NCBI GenBank assembly: GCA_963663735.2
Contig: CAXXHN010000002.1
Location: 496,001 to 560,000, forward strand
Length of the DNA: 64,000 bases
Source of the DNA: G963663735 sp963663735
GTDB lineage: Bacteria; Acidobacteriota; UBA6911; RPQK01; JAPXNP01
Direction: 5' to 3'
Part shown: positions 32,969 to 42,401 of the stretch, piece after piece
How positions within the stretch are numbered: position 1 is the first letter of the stretch
How the letters are laid out: every line of letters begins with the position of its first letter
Notes under the pieces: generated by a model
Told to the model about the DNA's origin: nothing
Databases searched by the model: none
What the model saw: the letters and a program-made list of their open reading frames with translations, nothing else
Position numbers and translations under genes: made by a program

Positions 32969-35900
32969 TCAATTATCCAGCACTCCCCTTATACTGATAG
33001 CGAGTTCTCTGATTGAGAATGGTTTCTGGATGAAGTGCACTCCTTCTTCAAGAATGCCGTGATGAGCGATTACGTTGGCTGTATAACCTGACATGAATAG
33101 AGTTTTGAGGTTCGGGAAAAGGGATTGCAGCTTTTCGGAAAGAACGCGGCCGTTCATTTGGGGCATTACCAGGTCAGTCAGCAGCAGATCAATCCTGCCC
33201 GGGTGTTCGCCCGACAGCTGGAGTGCCTCTTCCGGAGAATTTGCCGCCAGTACCTGGTAGCCAAGTTTTGCCAGCATGGTTTGAGCCACCTTCATAATCG
33301 CAAGCTCGTCTTCCACAAGGAGTATGACTTCATTTTGTCCGGTCGGGACTTCTTCTTCAATTCTTTTTACAGCAGTTTCGATTTCACCCACATGACGGCG
33401 CAGGTATATCTTAAAAGTCGTTCCCTGTCCCGGTTCGCTGTACACGTAGATGAATCCCCCGTTCTGCTTGACTATTCCATAGATAGTGGCAAGTCCCAGG
33501 CCGGTGCCATGCTGGGCTTCCTTGGTTGTGAAGAATGGTTCAAAAATGCTGTTGATGGTATTTTTGTCCATGCCGCAGCCATTATCACTGACAGTCAGGG
33601 ACACATATTCTCCGGGAGTAAAACCTGGATGATTGTCGCAGTAGGCCTGGTCATGGGTTGCTTTTCCTGTTTCGATTGTGACCTTGCCCACTCCATCAAT
33701 AGCGTCCCGGGCGTTGATGCAGAGGTTGGCAAGAATCTGGTTAATCTGGGAGGGGTCCATCTTGACCGGCCATAAATCGCTGCCAGGCAGCCAGGTCAAA
33801 TCGATATTTTCACCGATGAGCTGGCGCAGCATTTTCAGCATGTCTTCTATGGTAGCGTTCAGGCTGAGAGCCCTGGGATTGATTGTCTGGCGGCGGGAAA
33901 AGGCCAGCAACTGCCTGGTTATATCCGCGGAACGCGTGGCAGCCTTATGGATTTCAGCCAGGTAGGTATGTAGGGGATTATCCGGAGCAGTTTTATCCAT
34001 GGCCAGTTCAGAGTAGCCGATGATGACACTTAGCATATTGTTGTAATCGTGGGCGACTCCCCCGGCCAGCCTTCCAACGGAGTCCATTTTCTGGGACTGG
34101 ACTAGTTGGGTATGGAGGCGTAAATACTCGGTCATATTGGTAAAAACCCCATGCGCTTCCAGGAATTTTCCTTCCGCGTCGTAACTGATCCTTCCCTCAA
34201 AGGATACGGTGATGGAGCTACCATCCTTGCACTTCATTTCATATTCAATGCCATGGATTTCGCCCTGTTCTTTGAAAACAATAAAATTTTTCCTGAACAA
34301 TTCCGGTCCCTGGCCGACAAGGAAGTCTCCGAACCACTTGCCCAGTACTTCCTGGTATTCATACCCAAGGGCCTTAAGCCAGGCGTTGTTGACCTGCAGG
34401 ATATGTCCCGCAGCGTCCAGTGATTGGTAGGGGCCGGGTGATTGTTCGTACAGCATGCGGAAGCGCTGCTCACTATCCCGCAAAGCGTCTTCGCCTCGTC
34501 TGCGTTCGGTGATGTCACGGGCGGTGGACAACGCACCGGTTATTGCGCCTGATCCATCCTTCAGTCCCCGGCACCACCAGGCAAGAAGGCGTTTCTGGCC
34601 ATCCTTTCGCAGCTGCCAGCTCTCAGTATAGAATACGTTTTCGTCTCCCTTAAACATGGGATTTGTAATGTCGTATATGTTCTGTTCTCCGACGAAGTAT
34701 TCAGAAACCTCTTTCCCGACTACGTCATCTCCGAAGAAAGCAAGCCCGGCTGGGTTTGCCCAGGTATATATCCTGTTAAAATCTACCTCCATTATGATTT
34801 CGGGGACTGAGCTGAGAATGGCCTCGTAGCGCTGCGAGATCGAGGTTAATGATGCTGTCCGGGAAGCGACCTGTTTTCGCAGGGCCCAGTTCCAGAGTAA
34901 AAATCCAAGGAGTGCCAGAAGCAGGGGGATGGCGATGATTGCCATATGTTTAAAAACTGCTGTCAGGCCGGGCGGGTCTTCTTGGTATAGCCCCAGCCAT
35001 TTTTTATGAATACGTCGGTACTCGCCGGTTTCCTCAAGGATCTTCAGTCCTTCGTTGAACTGGGATATTAGCGATTTATTGTGATCTGAAACCGCATAAC
35101 AAATTTCAGAGGTGAGCAGGTGCGATTTTCCGATAACCAGGTTGTCCCAGTTATTCTTTTTTATCCAGTACAGGGCGGTAATCCTGGATACCAGGGCGCA
35201 ATCATGCCTTCCCTCAGCCAGTTCCTTCAGGGCGTTGGCCTGGGAATCGGCAAGCTCCGCTGATCCTTCCATGCCGTTTTTCAACAGGAAGTCGTACATG
35301 ATGTCGCCCTGTTCCACAACAATCCGTTTGCCGGCCAGTTCGTCCAGGTTTCCTGGCGGGGGGCCTTCTCCCCGGCGGACGATGCTTACGCAGTAGTTCA
35401 CGGTGTGGGGCTGGGAGAAATCCAGTTGCAGGTCACGTTCCTTGGAGTAGGTCATGCCTTGAAGCAGATCGATTTCACCATCTTCGAGAGCTTTCCTTAC
35501 TTCATCCCAGGGGCCGAGGCGAAATTCCACATCAAGACCAGTCGCGTTGGCGATGGCACGGGTCAGGTCCACATTGTGGCCGGCGGGGCGGCCGGCATCA
35601 TCCAGGTATTCGTAGGGGGGGTAGTTGGAGGCCCCGCCGACGATTATGGGACGGGTGGCCGGCAGGTCAATGGCTGCAAACCATTTGGTGTGCAGGCGCC
35701 TGTAGGTGCCGTCCGCCATAACCAGAGAGAGGCCTTCGTTGAGAAGAGCGAGGGTGTCACTGTCTCCGTCCTTGACAGCAAAACAGAAATCCTGCTGGAA
35801 TTCCGGAATGGATCTGCTGATGACCTTCAGGTTGGTCAGCCCTGTTTCCTGGATCAGGCGGAGTGCCACCAGGTGCTGGATGATTACAGCGTCGTACTGT

Positions 35901-36490
35901 CCCGTTGACAGTTCACGGAGGGCTGTTTCAAAGGTATCGGTTGTATGTATTTCAATTCCACGTTCTTCCCGCAGCAGAAACTCCTCGGCATTGTCACCTT
36001 TCATAACTGCTGCCCGTTTTCCCCTCAGGTCACTGAGGGTGCTGATATCAGTTGTCTCCTTTCGGACCACTATGACGCCATGTTGCGACATGTAGGGAAC
36101 AGTAAAGTCATAGATGGGATCTCTTTCTGGTGTGTGACCTACCAGGGGCAGTGCCTGAACTTCACCTCTTTCCAGCCAGCCGCGGGCTTCATTCCAGGTA
36201 CCGGTGCGGAAGGTAACATCCCGTCCCATCACTTCCAGCGCGGCGCGCATCAGTTCAACTGAAAATCCATCGGCCCTGCCTTGATTGTTAACAACGCAAA
36301 AAGGAGGATAATCAATTTCGGAGGCTGATGAGAGGGGCTGCAGGATGGTTGGACCCTGTTCACCGGCATAAACAGATGACGATATTAAAAAAAATCCGGA
36401 CAGCAGCCAGGCGAGCGCGGAGAGAAATCTAAGATAAGGCTTGGAACTGAATATTCCACTGCCGTACTGATTGTCAGGGACGATACTCAT
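32969..36490 (-). CDS. Hybrid histidine kinase with two periplasmic solute-binding domains
   Basis: 1173 residues. AAGGA lies seven bases before the ATG. Order: signal/TM helix about 24-42; two SBP_bac_3 domains in tandem (about 50-270 and 275-495), each with the PPF/PPYE-x..D-G entry and an E-G-E/D-G-E-x-D element; TM helix about 510-532; PAS about 545-660 and 675-795; HisKA with AGGVAHDYNNMLSVI (His about 812); ATPase domain (NLCINARDAI, DNGCGMD, GTGLGLATIYG); receiver about 1055-1170 (LVEDELA, LLLTDLVMPQMNG, FIQKPFS). The architecture resembles BvgS/EvgS-type sensors, which use Venus-flytrap domains. It converges on the kup remnant and diverges from the flavodiiron gene. Confidence 0.93.
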   Translation of the reverse strand: MSIVPDNQYGSGIFSSKPYLRFLSALAWLLSGFFLISSSVYAGEQGPTILQPLSSASEIDYPPFCVVNNQGRADGFSVELMRAALEVMGRDVTFRTGTWNEARGWLERGEVQALPLVGHTPERDPIYDFTVPYMSQHGVIVVRKETTDISTLSDLRGKRAAVMKGDNAEEFLLREERGIEIHTTDTFETALRELSTGQYDAVIIQHLVALRLIQETGLTNLKVISRSIPEFQQDFCFAVKDGDSDTLALLNEGLSLVMADGTYRRLHTKWFAAIDLPATRPIIVGGASNYPPYEYLDDAGRPAGHNVDLTRAIANATGLDVEFRLGPWDEVRKALEDGEIDLLQGMTYSKERDLQLDFSQPHTVNYCVSIVRRGEGPPPGNLDELAGKRIVVEQGDIMYDFLLKNGMEGSAELADSQANALKELAEGRHDCALVSRITALYWIKKNNWDNLVIGKSHLLTSEICYAVSDHNKSLISQFNEGLKILEETGEYRRIHKKWLGLYQEDPPGLTAVFKHMAIIAIPLLLALLGFLLWNWALRKQVASRTASLTSISQRYEAILSSVPEIIMEVDFNRIYTWANPAGLAFFGDDVVGKEVSEYFVGEQNIYDITNPMFKGDENVFYTESWQLRKDGQKRLLAWWCRGLKDGSGAITGALSTARDITERRRGEDALRDSEQRFRMLYEQSPGPYQSLDAAGHILQVNNAWLKALGYEYQEVLGKWFGDFLVGQGPELFRKNFIVFKEQGEIHGIEYEMKCKDGSSITVSFEGRISYDAEGKFLEAHGVFTNMTEYLRLHTQLVQSQKMDSVGRLAGGVAHDYNNMLSVIIGYSELAMDKTAPDNPLHTYLAEIHKAATRSADITRQLLAFSRRQTINPRALSLNATIEDMLKMLRQLIGENIDLTWLPGSDLWPVKMDPSQINQILANLCINARDAIDGVGKVTIETGKATHDQAYCDNHPGFTPGEYVSLTVSDNGCGMDKNTINSIFEPFFTTKEAQHGTGLGLATIYGIVKQNGGFIYVYSEPGQGTTFKIYLRRHVGEIETAVKRIEEEVPTGQNEVILLVEDELAIMKVAQTMLAKLGYQVLAANSPEEALQLSGEHPGRIDLLLTDLVMPQMNGRVLSEKLQSLFPNLKTLFMSGYTANVIAHHGILEEGVHFIQKPFSIRELAISIRGVLDN

Positions 36491-36656
36491 TGATAATTCC
36501 TTCGATCAGGAAAGCATTTGCAGGAAATATGCCCTCATGGCTAACTTCCTGCAATTTTGCTCAAGGGTTTTTGATGCCTCACACTGAGTTAAGCGGAATC
36601 AGAATGCAGTATTTATGCCTGATACGAAATTGTCAAGATGCTTTATGGGTTTAGCT

Positions 36657-36681
36657 GGTAAAAATTACCGTGATTTTTACC
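36657..36681. promoter_or_regulatory. Inverted repeat upstream of fprA
   Basis: GGTAAAAAT and ATTTTTACC form perfect 9-bp arms around TACCGTG. It lies in the divergent region between the double-SBP kinase and fprA, about 160 bases before the fprA start. Form and position suit a regulator-binding site, but the regulator is unknown. Confidence 0.5.
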
Positions 36682-36759
36682 TTATACTTCTAAGATCTGG
36701 ACTCTTTCTCTATACTAATCGCTGTCAATCCGGAGAAGCGCGGAACATCATGCTGTTAT

Positions 36760-36788
36760 TTGAAACGTTCCGGAAACCCGGATAGTAT
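36760..36788 (+). promoter_or_regulatory. Possible sigma-70-type promoter of fprA
   Basis: TTGAAA, a 17-base spacer and TAGTAT, about 50 bases before the fprA ATG. An overlapping TATAGA is an alternative -10. Called by eye only. Confidence 0.35.
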
Positions 36789-36839
36789 AGAATTTTTAAC
36801 GAATTTGAAACGCATCAAGCAAGAGACAAAGGTGAGGCA

Positions 36840-38006
36840 ATGAAAGCAAGAAGAATAGTAGAAGAAGTTTACTGGATGGGTTCTGTTGACTGGGATAAAC
36901 GCCTGTTTGATGTACTAGTGCCTCTTCCGGATGGAACCAGTTACAACGCCTACCTGGTAAAAGGCAGCGAAAAGACAGCCTTGCTGGACACAGTCGAGCC
37001 CCATATGATTGAGGAGCTGATGGGGCAGCTGGAAGATTTTGACAACATTGACTATATAGTGTCTCACCATGCGGAGCAGGACCATTCCGGAGTTATTCCC
37101 CAGGTCCTGAAAAAGTATCCAGCGGCAAAGGTCGTCACCAATCCGAAAGCTAAGGAAATGCTCCTGGATCTTCTCAGGATCCCGGAAGAGTCGTTCCTGG
37201 TTGTTGGGGATGGAGAAAAGCTTTCCCTTGGCAGCAAGACACTGCAGTTTTTTTATACTCCATGGGTGCACTGGCCTGAAACCATGGTCAGCTACCTGGA
37301 GGAAGACCGGATCCTTTTCAGCTGCGATTTTTTTGGATCCCATATCGCGACCAGTGACCTTTACGTGACTGATGAGTTTCGGGTACTTGATGCCGCGAAA
37401 CGTTATTTCGCTGAGATCATGATGCCTTTCCGGGTTATCATTAACAAAAACCTCGAGAAGCTGGCGCCCCTGGCCATAGATATGATCGCCCCAAGTCACG
37501 GACCCATTTATCCCCGCCCCCAGCTGATTATCGATGCCTACAATAAATGGGTTAACGGCCCTCTCCGCAATACAGTGCTACTGCCCTACGTTTCCATGCA
37601 TGGGAGTACTAAACAGATGGTGGACCATTTTGTAACCGCTCTGGTTGCCAGGGACGTGAAAGTGGAACAGTTCAACCTGGCAGTAACAGATACCGGAAAA
37701 TTTTCCATGGCCCTGGTTGACGCCTCCGCCATTGTAATGGCAACCCCTACAGTCCTGGGAGGCCCTCATCCCTATGCTGTTCATTTCGCGTACCTTGCCA
37801 GCGCCTTGCGGCCTCGAACCAGGTATCTTTCCTTCATAGGTTCATACGGATGGGGCGGACGTACCATAGACATGCTCAAGGATATGATGTCAGGGCTCCA
37901 GTCGGAACTCCTTGAGCCGGTGCTGTCCAGGGGTGTCCCGAACCAGGGGGATTTCCATGAACTGGACCGGCTGGCTTCCTCCCTGGCTGAAAAAATGAAG
38001 AGCTGA
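36840..38006 (+). CDS. fprA: FprA-type flavodiiron protein (NO/O2 reductase)
   Basis: 388 residues, with AAGGTGAGG before the ATG. The N-terminal beta-lactamase-like half carries the diiron ligands: HHAEQDHSG (His77, Glu79, Asp81, His82), a His in WVHWPETM, the bridging Asp in FSCDFFGSH, and a His in APSHGPIYP. The C-terminal half (about 250-388) is a flavodoxin fold binding FMN (YVSMHGSTKQM, ATPTVLGGPHPY, GSYGWGGR). These enzymes reduce NO to N2O or O2 to water in the cytosol of anaerobes, fed by rubredoxin, ferredoxin or F420. There is no fused rubredoxin domain. An hcp operon 6-9 kb away fits the same stress. Confidence 0.95.
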   Translation: MKARRIVEEVYWMGSVDWDKRLFDVLVPLPDGTSYNAYLVKGSEKTALLDTVEPHMIEELMGQLEDFDNIDYIVSHHAEQDHSGVIPQVLKKYPAAKVVTNPKAKEMLLDLLRIPEESFLVVGDGEKLSLGSKTLQFFYTPWVHWPETMVSYLEEDRILFSCDFFGSHIATSDLYVTDEFRVLDAAKRYFAEIMMPFRVIINKNLEKLAPLAIDMIAPSHGPIYPRPQLIIDAYNKWVNGPLRNTVLLPYVSMHGSTKQMVDHFVTALVARDVKVEQFNLAVTDTGKFSMALVDASAIVMATPTVLGGPHPYAVHFAYLASALRPRTRYLSFIGSYGWGGRTIDMLKDMMSGLQSELLEPVLSRGVPNQGDFHELDRLASSLAEKMKS

Positions 38007-38386
38007 ACCGTTTGATGTCGCGCGCCTTCAAAGTTCGCTGTTGCTGCCGCGATGGATCAGTCTGGACCTGGGAAACCGATAGAAGCTGGAAGCGTAAGTT
38101 TAAGCCTTGCGGGAGCTGGCGAATTGCGGGAAATTACCGATCTGTAGCGGTCAAGTGGAACCGGACACGAAGTTAAGTGGCAACCAATCGTCAAGATATA
38201 TTACGGAATTATCGAGTTGGAAGGTTATCTATTTTTTCGCTTGACCCCATAAGGCGCTACTACTACACTTCTTGAGGCTAATTGCTAATGTTTAAGTATA
38301 AATATGCTGCCAGAAAATGGCTGATAGTTTTTCGCCTTTTTTCAACAGTACCGATAATAACCTACAATTGACCAGGATTTGAGGCC
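38007..38386. other. Intergenic region between fprA and kinase
   Basis: No gene seen. It presumably holds the promoter of the 1017-residue kinase, but I see no clear elements. Confidence 0.4.
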
Positions 38387-41300
38387 ATGAATCAGCTGAG
38401 GAGTATACTTTTTCTGGATGATAATGACGGTGATCGTAAGCTGGCGAGAGTGGCATTAGAAGCTGAGAGTGATTGTTTTGAGGTAATTGAAGCCGCTTCA
38501 TCCCGGGAATTTGAAGATCTCCTCCGCAATGGATCCTTTGATCTTGTCATCAGTGAAATCACTGTCCCTGGATATGAATTGCTCCAGGTTCTGGAAGCGG
38601 TGCAGAAACAGTGCCCGGAACTCCCGATTCTTATCCTGACCGGCAGGGGTTCCGAGGCGATTGCCGTGGAAGCAATGCGGCGCGGAACTAGTGATTATCT
38701 TAAAAAGACACCTGAAAACATAAGTAGCCTCCCGGTCACAGTGAAGAGGATTATGGGGGAGGTCTGTTCTCGAAGCAAATGTTATCAGAATAACGCCTGC
38801 CTCCAAAAACTTATCCACAATTCAGTGGACATGCTGGCCATAATAGATGAGGAAGGGAACGAAAAGTTTATCAGTGATTCAGTGGAAAACATACTCGGAT
38901 ATACTGCCCAGGAAATTCTAGGCAGTAATAGTTTTTCCTATGTACACCCTGATGACCTTGACCTTGTCAGGCAGGGCTTTGCTGAACTGCTTGAAAAACC
39001 CGGAGTGCCTTTTCGCGGCAATTACCGTCACCGGACCAAAGACGGTAACTGGGTTTACCTGGAAGCAGTCGGAACTAATTACCTGGATGATCCTGAGATA
39101 GAAGGAATTGTTCTTAATATCAGGGATATAACGGTTCACAAGCAGTTTGAAGACTCGCTGAAAAGGAGCAGGGCTCACCTGGATAAACTGGTCAGCAACT
39201 CTAACGATATTCTGGTCATCATGGACGAAAATGGCAGAGAGCTGTACGTCAGTGAAACCGTTGAGAAGGTAACAGGATTTTCGGCGGAGGAGGTAGTGGG
39301 AACTGTCTGCCTGGAACATTTCCATCCTGATGATGTTGAATTTTTGACTGAAAAATTGAGAGAGGGTATTGATAATCCCGGAAAACCGCTGCGGATTGAG
39401 TATCGGCGTAAACATAAAAATGGCGGCTGGGTGTACCTGGAAGCCATTGGAACAAATTTTCTCGATGACCCGGATATCCAGGGAATAGTGGTAAATGCGA
39501 GGGACATAACTGAACGCAAGAAGGTGGAAAAAGGGCTCCGCGACAGCAAGGAACGTTTCCGGCTCCTGGTCAGCCTGCTGCCTGAAGCGGTCTGGGAGGC
39601 CGACCTGGAAGGAAAACTCAGGTTTGTCAACCAGAAATTCCTGGAACAGTTGGGTTATACCCAGGCTGATATTGAGGCCGGATTAAATGGATTCGACATT
39701 TTTGCCATGCCCGGACGCCAGGTCTGTATGGAAAAAACCATGGCTGTTCTCAATGGAGCAAAAACCGAGATTACCGAATACGAGATGTTGAGGAAAGACG
39801 GCACTTCCTTTCCCGCGCTTGTACATTCAGACCTGGTTCGTGAGGATGGCAAACCAACTTATTTCATTGGGATAGGCATCGATATAACTGAACATAAACA
39901 GGCAGAACTGGAACGAAGCCGCCTCGCCGCTGCCATTGAACAATCGAGTGAGACGATTTTAATTACCGACCGCGAGGGGAATATTCAGTATGTCAACCCA
40001 TCATTTGAGCGCATTACCGGTTATTCCCGCAGCGAAGCCCTGGGAAAGAATCCAAGAATATTAAAAAGCGGCCAGCAAAGTGAAAATTTTTACAGGTCAA
40101 TGTGGGAAACCTTGTCATCGGGCAAAACGTGGCAAGGCAAAGTCGCCAATAAACGTCGTGACGGCAGCATCTACCATGAGGATGTAACCACATTTCCCGT
40201 ACTGAATGAAATCGGGGAAATTGTTAATTATGTGGCAGTAAAGCGGGACATGACGGAGCAGATGAAGTCCGCGGAAGAAAAGCTTAAGCTGGAACAACAG
40301 TATCATCAGGCCCAGAAACTGGAATCGGTTGGTTTGCTGGCAGGAGGTGTGGCCCATGACCTGAATAACCTGCTTACCCCCATTCTGGGTTATGGAGAAA
40401 TGCTGGCCATGGATTCTGCCAGGCCGCAAGTCAGGAAACAATACGCCAACGGCATTGTGGAGGCAGCTAAGAGGGCGAGAGATATTGTCAATCAGCTGCT
40501 GGCTTTCAGCCGGAAACAATCCCTGGAGGTGAAAGCTGTTGATCTGAACATGCTGGTAGCGAGATTTGAAGAACTGCTGAGACGCCTGATTCCGGAAGAC
40601 ATTGGTATCAAAGTAGAATTATTTCGTGATCTCCCGTTGATAAGGGGGGATGTCAGCCAACTGGAACAGGTGATCATGAACCTGGCAGTAAATGCAAGGG
40701 ACGCCATGCCCAACGGCGGCACTTTAACCATTGAAACCGCTCTCACCGAGATAACTGAAGAGTTTGTTGCCACCAATGACAACCTGCTCCCCGGATTCTA
40801 TGCGACTTTGGTGTTAAGTGACACCGGGCTGGGGATGGACGCCCGAACCAAGGCGAAGATTTTCGAACCTTTCTTTAGTACGAAACCGAAACATAAGGGT
40901 TCAGGTTTAGGGCTGGCGACTGTTTACGGGATAGTGAGGCAGCATGGAGGGGACATAAAAGTGTACAGCCAGCCGTTAAAGGGAACATTATTCAAGGTTT
41001 TTCTCCCGGTTGCTTCAGGAGATCCATCTTCCGCAGAGAACATTGCCGAAACGGATGAGATGATAATGAAAGGTTCTGAAACCATACTCATGGTGGAAGA
41101 TGACGGGCATGTGCGAAACCTGGTCCTGTCCATCCTCAAGAGGAGGGGGTATCATGTTCTGGTAGCAGAAAGTGCTGAGCAAGCTCTGGAAATCCTGAAA
41201 GGGCACAGCAGACCTGTAGATCTGCTGCTGACTGATGTGGTCATGCCCGGCCTTAACGGCAGGGAACTGTTTGACCGGATTTCTCAGCAATATCCTGATA

Positions 41301-41440
41301 TGAAGGTAATATACATGTCTGGATATTCCGGAGAGGTAATTGAAGCTCGAGGGGTCATGGATGAGGGCATGAATTTTATCCAGAAACCCTTTGCTATACA
41401 AGCCCTGGCCTCTAAAATCAGAAGGGTGCTTACCGAGTAG
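38387..41440 (+). CDS. Hybrid histidine kinase: receiver-4xPAS-kinase-receiver
   Basis: 1017 residues. Order: N-terminal receiver-like domain 1-125 (ILFLDDNDGDR acidic pocket, LILTGRG, Lys in DYLKKTPEN); PAS about 140-255 and 262-377, clear duplicates of each other (GNWVYLEAVGTNYLDD / GGWVYLEAIGTNFLDD); PAS about 387-500 and 510-625; HisKA with AGGVAHDLNNLLTPI (His about 656); ATPase domain (NLAVNARDAM, DTGLGMD, GSGLGLATVYG); receiver about 900-1017 (MVEDDGH, LLLTDVVMPGLNG, FIQKPFA). In the first receiver the phosphoacceptor position reads LVISEITVPG, Glu in place of Asp. No membrane segment is present, so signals are cytosolic. Confidence 0.92.
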   Translation: MNQLRSILFLDDNDGDRKLARVALEAESDCFEVIEAASSREFEDLLRNGSFDLVISEITVPGYELLQVLEAVQKQCPELPILILTGRGSEAIAVEAMRRGTSDYLKKTPENISSLPVTVKRIMGEVCSRSKCYQNNACLQKLIHNSVDMLAIIDEEGNEKFISDSVENILGYTAQEILGSNSFSYVHPDDLDLVRQGFAELLEKPGVPFRGNYRHRTKDGNWVYLEAVGTNYLDDPEIEGIVLNIRDITVHKQFEDSLKRSRAHLDKLVSNSNDILVIMDENGRELYVSETVEKVTGFSAEEVVGTVCLEHFHPDDVEFLTEKLREGIDNPGKPLRIEYRRKHKNGGWVYLEAIGTNFLDDPDIQGIVVNARDITERKKVEKGLRDSKERFRLLVSLLPEAVWEADLEGKLRFVNQKFLEQLGYTQADIEAGLNGFDIFAMPGRQVCMEKTMAVLNGAKTEITEYEMLRKDGTSFPALVHSDLVREDGKPTYFIGIGIDITEHKQAELERSRLAAAIEQSSETILITDREGNIQYVNPSFERITGYSRSEALGKNPRILKSGQQSENFYRSMWETLSSGKTWQGKVANKRRDGSIYHEDVTTFPVLNEIGEIVNYVAVKRDMTEQMKSAEEKLKLEQQYHQAQKLESVGLLAGGVAHDLNNLLTPILGYGEMLAMDSARPQVRKQYANGIVEAAKRARDIVNQLLAFSRKQSLEVKAVDLNMLVARFEELLRRLIPEDIGIKVELFRDLPLIRGDVSQLEQVIMNLAVNARDAMPNGGTLTIETALTEITEEFVATNDNLLPGFYATLVLSDTGLGMDARTKAKIFEPFFSTKPKHKGSGLGLATVYGIVRQHGGDIKVYSQPLKGTLFKVFLPVASGDPSSAENIAETDEMIMKGSETILMVEDDGHVRNLVLSILKRRGYHVLVAESAEQALEILKGHSRPVDLLLTDVVMPGLNGRELFDRISQQYPDMKVIYMSGYSGEVIEARGVMDEGMNFIQKPFAIQALASKIRRVLTE

Positions 41441-41462
41441 CCGGATAAACGGGAAGAATCCT

Positions 41463-41502
41463 GCCAGGGAGCTCTGATGAATGAGAAATCCCTGGCTTTT
41501 TT
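41463..41502 (+). terminator. Intrinsic terminator after kinase
   Basis: GCCAGGGA ... TCCCTGGC form a perfect 8-bp stem followed by TTTTTT, 22 bases after the kinase stop. Confidence 0.85.
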
Positions 41503-41532
41503 AATATGTTCAGGCCTGGTGCGAAATGCTGA

Positions 41533-41868
41533 TTAATGATCGCAGGCATTTGCTCCAAGCCGCAAAGTGTCATTAGACCACGCTTTTACTATTTCCTCTG
41601 GTGAGGCTGCTGCCGCCCCGGAAAGGACCTTGACTCCCTGCTGTTCAAACAAGTCCTGGGCCCTGCCTCCCATGCCTCCGGCAATGACCATGTCCGCTCC
41701 CTGTTCCCTGACCCACTGGGGATAAACTCCAGGGGCATGCTGGGGCGGGGTAAGCATTTCGACTCCAGTGATGTTTTTGTTTTCATCCAACTCTACAAAC
41801 GCAAAATTTTCACAATGCCCGAAATGCATGCAGAGCTGCCCTCCGGCACATGGAATAGCTATTTTCAT
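41533..41868 (-). CDS. NifB/NifX-type iron-molybdenum cofactor-binding family protein
   Basis: 111 residues, with AAGGAAA before the ATG. It is a dinitrogenase FeMo-cofactor family domain (RNase H-like fold): MKIAIPCAGGQLCMHFGHCENFAF at the N-terminus, including the conserved HFGHC, then PPQHAPGVYPQWV and VIAGGMGGRAQDLF. Members of this size occur next to DUF134 and Mrp genes in anaerobes and may carry metal clusters. No nitrogenase genes are nearby, so a nitrogen-fixation role is not supported. It forms a pair with the paralogue at 41925, both divergent from the DUF134 regulator. Confidence 0.9.
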   Translation of the reverse strand: MKIAIPCAGGQLCMHFGHCENFAFVELDENKNITGVEMLTPPQHAPGVYPQWVREQGADMVIAGGMGGRAQDLFEQQGVKVLSGAAAASPEEIVKAWSNDTLRLGANACDH

Positions 41869-41924
41869 TATGGTTTCCTTTCGATAAATAAAAGGCTGTG
41901 TTATCAGACAGCCTGAAAATGTTG

Positions 41925-42287
41925 TTATGACCAGTGTTCCTTTACGTCAGCTGACTCCAATGCGCACAGTTTGCCAGAAGCAAGATCCTCCAGGGCTGAG
42001 AAAATGGAGCAGTTGACCCCTGAATATACGGGTACTCCCGCTTCAGAAAAGAGGTGGAAAGCCTTGGGGCCGCAGTGTCCGGTTATCACTGATTCCACCT
42101 TTTCCCGGAGCAGAAAGCGCGCGGCTTGTACTCCGGCGCCTTCCTGGGCAAGTTCATCCAGCCTGTTCTCAAAAAACCTGAAGCTGTTTTTGTCTGTATC
42201 GTAGAGGATAAATCCAACCGAACGGCCAAGCCGGGAGTCTACCCTGGAATCAAGATCTTTCCCGGAAGTAGGGATTGCTACAATCAT
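41925..42287 (-). CDS. NifB/NifX-type cofactor-binding family protein, paralogue
   Basis: 120 residues of the same fold: MIVAIPTSGKDLDSRVDSRLG (the HFGRC-like site reads SRLGRSVGF, without Cys/His), ENRLDELAQEGAGVQAARFL and VITGHCGPKAFHLF. The loss of the metal-binding Cys/His in the first motif, which the downstream paralogue keeps, suggests different roles. It is first in the two-gene operon, 57 bases before the second gene. The divergent promoter region carries two palindromic operators. Confidence 0.9.
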   Translation of the reverse strand: MIVAIPTSGKDLDSRVDSRLGRSVGFILYDTDKNSFRFFENRLDELAQEGAGVQAARFLLREKVESVITGHCGPKAFHLFSEAGVPVYSGVNCSIFSALEDLASGKLCALESADVKEHWS

Positions 42288-42336
42288 CTATTTACCCCTT
42301 ATGGTTACCTGATTGACAAAAAAATAAACTGGATGT

Positions 42337-42393
42337 ATTATGAACTATAGTTCATAATAAAGTCAATTCTAATTATGGACTATGGTTCATAAA
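42337..42393. promoter_or_regulatory. Two tandem palindromic operators
   Basis: Site 1 (42337-42358) is a perfect 22-bp palindrome with half-site ATTATGAACTA. Site 2 (42372-42393) is a close copy, ATTATGGACTA on the left and TGGTTCATAA on the right. Centres are 35 bp apart. They occupy the 114-bp divergent gap between the cofactor-binding pair and the DUF134 gene, so autoregulation by the DUF134 protein is the simplest reading. Confidence 0.8.
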
Positions 42394-42401
42394 GGATTTA
42401 T

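Noticed and set aside
36915..37499. 194-codon minus-strand frame inside fprA
   Set aside because: Antisense of a clear flavodiiron gene, with no motif of its own.
41533..42287. Nitrogen-fixation cluster suggested by NifX/NifB-type proteins
   Set aside because: No nifHDK or other nif gene is present; these small family members commonly occur with DUF134 outside nitrogen fixation.
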